Shown piece after piece: positions 20,221-25,403 of a stretch of 25,403 nucleotides of DNA. Under the pieces are notes generated by a model, which saw only the letters and a list, made by a program, of their open reading frames with translations, did not search any database and was not told the DNA's origin. Each line of letters begins with the position of its first letter. Position 1 is the first letter of the stretch. This stretch comes from Pyrenochaeta sp. MPI-SDFR-AT-0127 (Eukaryota > Ascomycota > Dothideomycetes > Pleosporales > Cucurbitariaceae). The stretch lies in contig JAGTJM010000145.1 in the NCBI GenBank assembly GCA_020747015.1, positions 1-25,403 of the forward strand. Direction: 5' to 3'. A program made the position numbers and the translations under genes.

Positions 20221-22393
20221 AGTAGATATATTTTATATAAGACCTCCTCTAATACTAGTTATAGAGCCCTACTAGCCTTATAATCTCTTAGCTTATTAAA
20301 GGTTATTAGCTTATAATAAACTTAGTAATAATCTTAGTAGAGGAGAATAGTAAGCTATAAGCTCTTAATTATTACTATAGATAAAGAAAGGATAAGTATA
20401 GGTAATATATTACTATAGGAGGTATTCTCTAGACTAAGTAAGGGTATATATATTAGCTATAATAGCTACTTTAGCTATTAAGGAGGTCTATTAGGATAGG
20501 TATACTTAGGTATATAAGTATATACCTCTAACTTATATAGTCTCTTATAAAAAGTTTTATCTACTAGTATATAAGCTATTATTATAAGTATATATATATA
20601 AAACTTTAATACTATATAACTTAGTTAATATATAATATAATTTATTTATTTTTAAAGTAGAAGATATATATAAGATTAATATTTAGTTTACTATCCTTAT
20701 ACTACTTTATATATAGTAATTTATTATAGTATACTTAAGATAAGGTACTTAATTAGCTTAGCTAGTATATAATACTAGTACTCTTTTAATATACTATAAA
20801 AGCTATCCTACTCTTCCTTAGCTATACTATAATTATTATACTATAGATAGAATTTATATATATACTTTTTAAGATACTACTAGAAATACTTAATTAGGTT
20901 AATATAATAAATATTATATAGAAATAGAGATATATATATATTTTTATAAGAAGGGAGATTTATTTAGAGGATATTAGACCTACCTCTAATACTATTTTAA
21001 TTAGGCCTTATTATCCCTATTTCTCTATATATAAGTATAGCTCTTTAGTAGTAGATAGTAGGATAAGTTCTTCTTATCCTTCTATACTAGATATTAGGAT
21101 AGTGCCTATACTCTAATAGGTCCTATCCTAGAGGTATATATTTATAGAGGGGCACTTTTAAGATAATAGAGGATAATAGGATTAGATTATAGTTAAGATA
21201 AATTACTACCCTCTAGTAGGATTTAGAAGGGGTATAAGTACCTCTTTACCCTATATATAGGCTATAATAGCCTAAGGTCTAATAATTAGCTAGATATAGC
21301 CTAAACTAGCCCTATTCTAGCCTATCGCAGGTAAAATACAGCCTGCGCTAATTCTATTAAGGCAGCTCGCCTAATAATATCCCCCCTCTTAGATTAAGAT
21401 ATCCTTATCTTACCCTAAGGTATATAGATATCCTACTAAGCCTTACTATACTAGAGTTTAACTAAAAACTCTAGAAGATAGGTAATAACGCCTATAATTA
21501 GCCTATAATAAGCTAATTTAGGCTAATACTCCTAAGATATATATAAGGTTTATAGAAAAATAAGGTAAAAGAGGCTTTTTTCTTATATTTACTATAATTT
21601 CTAGGTAAGAGAGTACTAGTACTATTCTAGTAAGCTTAGACCCTAACTTAAAATAAGCTTCCTTAGTCTATCTTTCCTTTCCTCTACTTTAAAAAAGGCC
21701 CTAATTTAGCCTATTCTTAGTAAGTCTTAAACTCCTTCTTTTAAGCTAGTTCCCTTATTCTACTCTTATTTAAGCTAATTTATACTATTATAGTATAGTA
21801 TAGTATAGTTTAACCTAGTCTAGGGTAGTTTTCCCTAAATAAGTAGAAATTAAGGCTAACTAACCTAACTTAGAGTTAATACGTAATATTTACCTATATT
21901 TTAATCTAATCTTACCTACTTTACCTACTTTTAAGCTAAATTATACTAATTTAACCTATTTTAGCTTAATTTACTATAAAATCTAATAAGTAGTACTATA
22001 AGGAGGCCTTCGTGTCTAGTAGAGGTAAGATAACTAACTTTCTATATATTTACTATATTATAGCCTAGGCTAAGGATAATTTAGATACTAGCTATCTTTT
22101 TCTAGGTAGAGATTAGGGCTAAAGCTATTATTATACTAGAGAACTAAAGTATTACGTCTATAAGTATTACTATAATTATAATTCCTCTAATTACTTTATA
22201 GTAAGTCCCTTTTTAACCTAAAAAGAGTTAAAATAAGCTATTATAAGGTATATTAGCTAATATTAGCCTAAGGTACCTAATAATAAGAACCTTTAGCTCC
22301 TTCTAGCCTATATTTCCTTCTTATACTAGTAATTACTTCTACCCCCCTTTACTATCCCTAAACCTAAGAGAGATAGTATATATTCTAAGGAGT
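20221..22393. repeat. RIP-saturated AT-rich repeat DNA, mostly unassigned
   Basis: Almost only TpA-rich sequence, with CpA and TpG virtually absent apart from a small island at about 21,325-21,370. It probably contains the end of the Fot/pogo copy and one or more older retroelement pieces. Polypyrimidine runs at 21,381-21,390 and 22,341-22,350 resemble polypurine tracts of minus-strand LTR elements. A short TATAG tandem repeat lies at about 21,787-21,809. No protein can be followed. Confidence 0.55.
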
Positions 22394-22774
22394 TGTTAAA
22401 AGGTGGGGTGTCCTTAGTAGAGTGGCTACGATATAAAGCAGCTGGTGTCACTGAGGAGCCTTTCTTGGGTAAGCTTCTGGAGTAGAGCAAGTAGAGATGA
22501 TAAGTGGTTGAAGTAGTTCCAAGTATTAAATAGTAGTATTCGATAATAACTTGAGGTTGATCATAATGTGCCATAGGGGTACATTGTTCTTATCTATATA
22601 CATAATGCGCTCGTCGCGCTCGTCGCGATCATAGCGAGCGCTCGTCCTTGGCCTGGCGAGCGGTCACGTGCTTTAGGCCTTACCTCGTGTTGGCGCCTGT
22701 AGCGACACTTACGGTTAGTTGAGAGGGTTCCCCTAAGGGCCCCTTCTGTGTCCAAAACCTAGATTGTAATACTA
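22394..22774 (-). repeat. 3' LTR of the Gypsy element (about 381 bp)
   Basis: The inner edge is set by the polypurine tract ending at 22,775, and the outer edge by TGTTAAAAGG at 22,394 (ends ..TTTTAACA on the element's own strand), exactly where RIP-saturated DNA gives way to normal composition. The element-sense start reads TAGTATTAC, which could be TGGTATTAC after one RIP change. The 5' LTR is outside the window, so the pair cannot be compared. A GC-rich block with tandem and inverted repeats lies at 22,607-22,644. Confidence 0.6.
22607..22644. repeat. CpG-rich tandem and inverted repeat in the LTR
   Basis: GCGCTCGTC occurs twice in tandem (22607-22615 and 22616-22624), and GCGCTCG at 22616-22622 is mirrored by CGAGCGC at 22635-22641, able to form a 7-bp stem. 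It is followed by another GGCGAGCG at 22655-22662. It is the most GC- and CpG-rich spot in the right half of the window. Confidence 0.6.
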
Positions 22775-22788
22775 TCCCCCTTCCCCTT
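22775..22788 (-). other. Polypurine tract of the Gypsy element
   Basis: On the element's strand this reads AAGGGGAAGGGGGA immediately before the LTR. Such tracts prime plus-strand DNA synthesis in LTR retrotransposons. Confidence 0.65.
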
Positions 22789-22872
22789 AAGATCCGTCCC
22801 GGATTACGTGGTCTATTGCTGAGTTAGTTTATAGTGTGTGGTGCCCCGCGTTTAGGCACTACGTAAGACAAG

Positions 22873-23370
22873 ATGTCTTCTAATTCTCGAATTCGTAACC
22901 TTCGCTTATACAACGAAATCCTTCGCGCAAACACTATTACTAAAGTCGCCTGCGATAAGTGTTTTCTAACTAGTGCTATTTATTATATTATACTGGAGTC
23001 GAAATTAAAGTGTGCCGAATGCACTCGTCTAGGTAAGCCGTGCGTTAATATGTCGTAGGCTTCCCTAGATAAAACTTAAGAAGAGTATTAAAAGAAAGTA
23101 GATGATGATAAGAGGTTACTGGCAGAGGTAATTTCTCGGTTACTTCGTAACAAGAAGATCCTGAAGTAAGCTGAAGAGCGGGCGCGTAAGAAGACTCTGT
23201 GTTTGGCGTTAGAGATGTAAGATAACGGGGAGTTAGAGTTCGCTGAGGAAGCCCCGTGTCCTGCCGCTGATGCTTTGGTTAGGTTTTCTCCAATGCTATG
23301 GTCGACCGTTGGGGCGTTAGACCTGTTAGCTACTCCTGTGGAGCTGGGTTAGGTTCCTGCCTTTTCCTAA
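22873..23370 (+). pseudogene. Antisense Zn2Cys6-like ORF inside the Gypsy element
   Basis: A 166-codon frame on the strand opposite to pol starts ATG at 22873, 85 bp inside the polypurine tract, and ends TAA at 23368-23370. It is interrupted by six in-frame TAG/TAA stops (first at 23056-23058) but by no frameshift. Residues 27-58 read as a cysteine cluster spaced like a fungal Zn2Cys6 domain: C-x2-C-x6-[Tyr]-x9-C-x2-C-x6-C; the third Cys is Tyr (TAT), as expected from TGT by a G to A change. The following part (SLDKT, LLAEVISRLLRNKKIL, AEERARKKTLCLALEM) is a charged helix, probably a coiled coil. From memory, similar short proteins are annotated in many ascomycete genomes, usually as hypothetical. 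It could be an accessory, regulatory or gag-related protein of the element. Function unknown. Confidence 0.6.
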
Positions 23371-25403
23371 CGTCGTGCTACGTTGTCCTAGAAATGTTTG
23401 TGTTCTAGTGCTGTTAGTTTTCTTCGCTGACTTCTCCTTAGGTGCTTTATTCTCTAAGTTAGGTTTAAGAATGTCTTACCGTAGTGTGTGCTTATTAGAC
23501 CTCTTCGTAGTTATTGTCGGGTGGTTTCGTCTATATTATCTATTCGTCGGCGTATAGGTTTCTAGTAGGCTTCTAGTTTCATATTATAGGCCTATAGGTT
23601 TTCCCGTGGTTCCTATGTATTTTCTGATTCTAGATATCCTTTCTATTTGATAAGGTATATTATATCTTGTGGGTCTAGTCCTTTAACATAGTAGTCGAGT
23701 ATTCGTTCTACTTCGAATTTATTTTCCTCTTTAGGTTCATAATAGAATATCGTCTATAGTAGCGTTATAGGGTCTACTAGTTCTAATAGTTTTATATAGA
23801 ACGTCAGTTTAATCTTTACGTCCTTTGGTAGATCGAGCGTATAATTTACTAGTCCTCTTCGTTCTTTGATTAAAAATAGTCCGACCTTAACGTAGTCTAG
23901 TCCTTTATTAGGTCGTTTTGTCTAAAGGTTTTTTATAAGTAGATATACTTTATCCCCCTTTCTTAGCTAAGGTGCTATTTTTCTTTTCCTATTAATATAT
24001 TCAATTTATTAGTGTTATGTTTTTTCTATGTTTTCCTTTATTTTCTAGTATATGTCCTTTATTTCTTAGACGTTCTTTAAAGCTGCTTCGGCTTTAGTAT
24101 TAGGAAAATTTCTTTTAAAGAGATTAGGGTGTTTCCCGTAGTATGCGTAGAATGGTGTTACGCCTATTATCTCTAATTTCTTATTATTATAAGCGATTTG
24201 CGCTATAGGTAGTAATGGTACCTAATTATCTTATGTGTAGGTATAGTACGTCCTTAAGTACTATTTAAGCGTTCTATTTATTCGTTCCGTTTATCTATCG
24301 GTTTCCGGGTGATAGGCGGTGGATAACTTTCTCTTAATCCCTAGTTGTGCCGTGAATATTTCCTAGAAATTGGATATAAATAGCTTATCTCTATCACTTA
24401 TAATTAATCGTGGTATTCCGTAGTGCCTAAATATCCGATCCTTAACTATTGCCGCGAGTTATTGTGTCGTAAAGTTCTTCCTAAAGGGTATAAATTCTAC
24501 TCCCTTGCTGAACCTATAAACTACGTTAAGGATTCTATTATACTTGTATCCAGTTACTTCGTCCGCAGACTCTAGCAAGTCCGTAATAAAGTCTATTACG
24601 ATATCTTCCTATAGTTTATTAGGCAGTTCTATTAGTTATGATTCTCTATATAGTGCGTATGTTGCATACTTATTCTTCTAATAACTCGTGCATTTCTTAA
24701 TATAATTTTCGACTTTCTATTTTATATTTAGAAAGTGGTAATTCCTCTAGATGAGTTCGATAGTTCTTGCTGTGCCTTAGTAACCGTGTACGGGGTCGTC
24801 GTAGTGTTATTAAATGATTATTTCCTCGAGTTCTGGTAGAATCTTAGGCCTAATTTTTATGATTATGTTGCATTCCTGCGATAGTCCTAATAACCTATCT
24901 TCATTTTTTCTTAAGATTGCTATGTAAACTTCGGTTTTCTTTCCTATTATATCGTGTCTTCGGCTGAGTGCGTCTGCTCTGCCGTTGTCTTTACCTGGTG
25001 TGTATATAATCCTGAATTTGTACTGTCCTAGGAGTTTAGACTATTGTACTTATCTCCTGTTGAGCTGTTTCGTTATTGTAAAGTACGTTAGGTTCTTGTG
25101 GTCTGTAAAGATAGTATTCTCTAAACATCCTTCAGCGTAGTGTCGCTAATGTTGTAGTGCGTCTACGATAGCTAGTAGTTCTTTATCGTATATATCGTAG
25201 CGTTCCTCTGCCTATGAGAACTTTCTTGAGTGATATGCTATTAGGTGCTATTTTCCATCTTTTTCTTGGAGGATTACTACTCCTATCACTAAATCTAAGG
25301 CGTCTGTTTCTATTCGAAGGGGTTTTCTACTAGTAAATGCTATTAGTACGGGTTCCTTAACGCATGCTTCCTTAAGCGTTTCAAAGGCTTCGTCTTATTC
25401 CTT
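23367..25403 (-). pseudogene. Gypsy Pol: end of RT, RNase H, integrase, chromodomain
   Basis: A single frame of 679 codons runs from the window end to a TAG at 23,369-23,367 with more than 20 in-frame stops but no net frameshift. In order: end of RT and RNase H (ETDALDLVIGVVILQEKDGK, FTDHKNLTYF, then YTPGKDNGRADALSRR at about 25,010-24,960); the integrase zinc finger (H..H..C..C pattern, about 24,830-24,660); the integrase core with DFITDLL (about 24,600), IISDRDKLF (about 24,400) and TAYHPETDR*TERINR (about 24,310-24,270), keeping the D, D and E positions; then a chromodomain, FEVERILDYY to NT*EPRENL (23,717-23,595). Stops replace expected Trp (IK*KGY, NT*EP), the RIP pattern. The reverse transcriptase catalytic part is outside the window. 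Confidence 0.85.

Larger units (their letters stand above)
22394..25403 (-). mobile_element. Ty3/Gypsy chromovirus, 3' part, minus strand
   Basis: The window holds the 3' half of an LTR retrotransposon running leftwards: end of reverse transcriptase and RNase H (from the window end), integrase, chromodomain, an antisense frame, polypurine tract and 3' LTR. The domain order RT-RNase H-integrase-chromodomain identifies the chromovirus branch of Ty3/Gypsy. The gag gene, most of RT and the 5' LTR lie beyond 25,403. Damage is mostly RIP-type stops; reading-frame length is conserved. Confidence 0.85.

Noticed and set aside
22326..22574. 82-codon minus-strand open frame
   Set aside because: It crosses the outer boundary of the LTR into RIP-saturated DNA, so it cannot be a conserved gene.
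23375..23557. 60-codon plus-strand open frame rich in Val and Leu
   Set aside because: It is the antisense of the pol tail after the chromodomain. It looks like a membrane helix only because of base composition.
1..25403. CRISPR arrays, tRNA and rRNA genes, riboswitches
   Set aside because: I looked for regular spaced repeats, tRNA-like cloverleaf ends and rRNA motifs and saw none. The window is eukaryotic, so CRISPR is not expected.

Overview
The window looks like nuclear DNA of a filamentous ascomycete (Pezizomycotina; a Dothideomycete would fit, but I cannot prove the class). The genes have several short introns of about 45-75 nt with GT..AG ends and CTRAC-type branch sites. The repeats carry the signature of repeat-induced point mutation (RIP), and the protein families (UstYa/DUF3328, fungal rhodopsin-like/SAT4-type membrane protein, Fot/pogo transposase, chromodomain Gypsy element) are fungal. 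All introns were predicted by eye.

Positions 1-6.4 kb are a compact gene block: the last exon of a GNAT acetyltransferase; a small secreted peptide gene (minus) divergent from a UstYa-like oxidase gene (plus); a complete six-exon amino-acid/choline-type APC permease (minus); and, divergent from it, a six-exon rhodopsin-domain integral membrane protein (plus). A UstYa-type enzyme beside a secreted peptide, a transporter and a SAT4-like protein recalls the gene content of small ribosomal-peptide (dikaritin-type) clusters, but this remains a hypothesis.

Positions 6.4-14.9 kb are gene-poor with ordinary base composition. They hold a strong TATA box near 8.3 kb followed by intron-like signals and short coding-like pieces I cannot assign, a possible coding exon near 12.4-12.8 kb, and one convincing two-exon gene for a proline-rich protein (13.0-13.5 kb) flanked by trinucleotide repeats.

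Positions 14.9-18.9 kb hold a truncated Fot/pogo transposon (minus), a decayed OrsD/DUF3505-type zinc-finger gene (minus), and an apparently intact two-exon orphan gene (17.66-18.13 kb, minus). At 18,878 a second Fot/pogo copy begins in the opposite orientation with a related palindromic terminal sequence. That copy and the DNA to about 22.39 kb are almost completely RIP-converted: CpA and TpG are nearly absent and the transposase catalytic motifs are mutated in exactly the RIP pattern.

From about 22.39 kb to the window end lies the 3' part of a Ty3/Gypsy chromovirus on the minus strand (3' LTR, polypurine tract, chromodomain, integrase, RNase H, end of reverse transcriptase), damaged by in-frame stops but without net frameshift. 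Between its LTR and pol an antisense 166-codon frame encodes a Zn2Cys6-like cluster with one cysteine lost. Its stop codon overlaps the stop of the pol frame. This antisense gene is the most unusual structure in the window.
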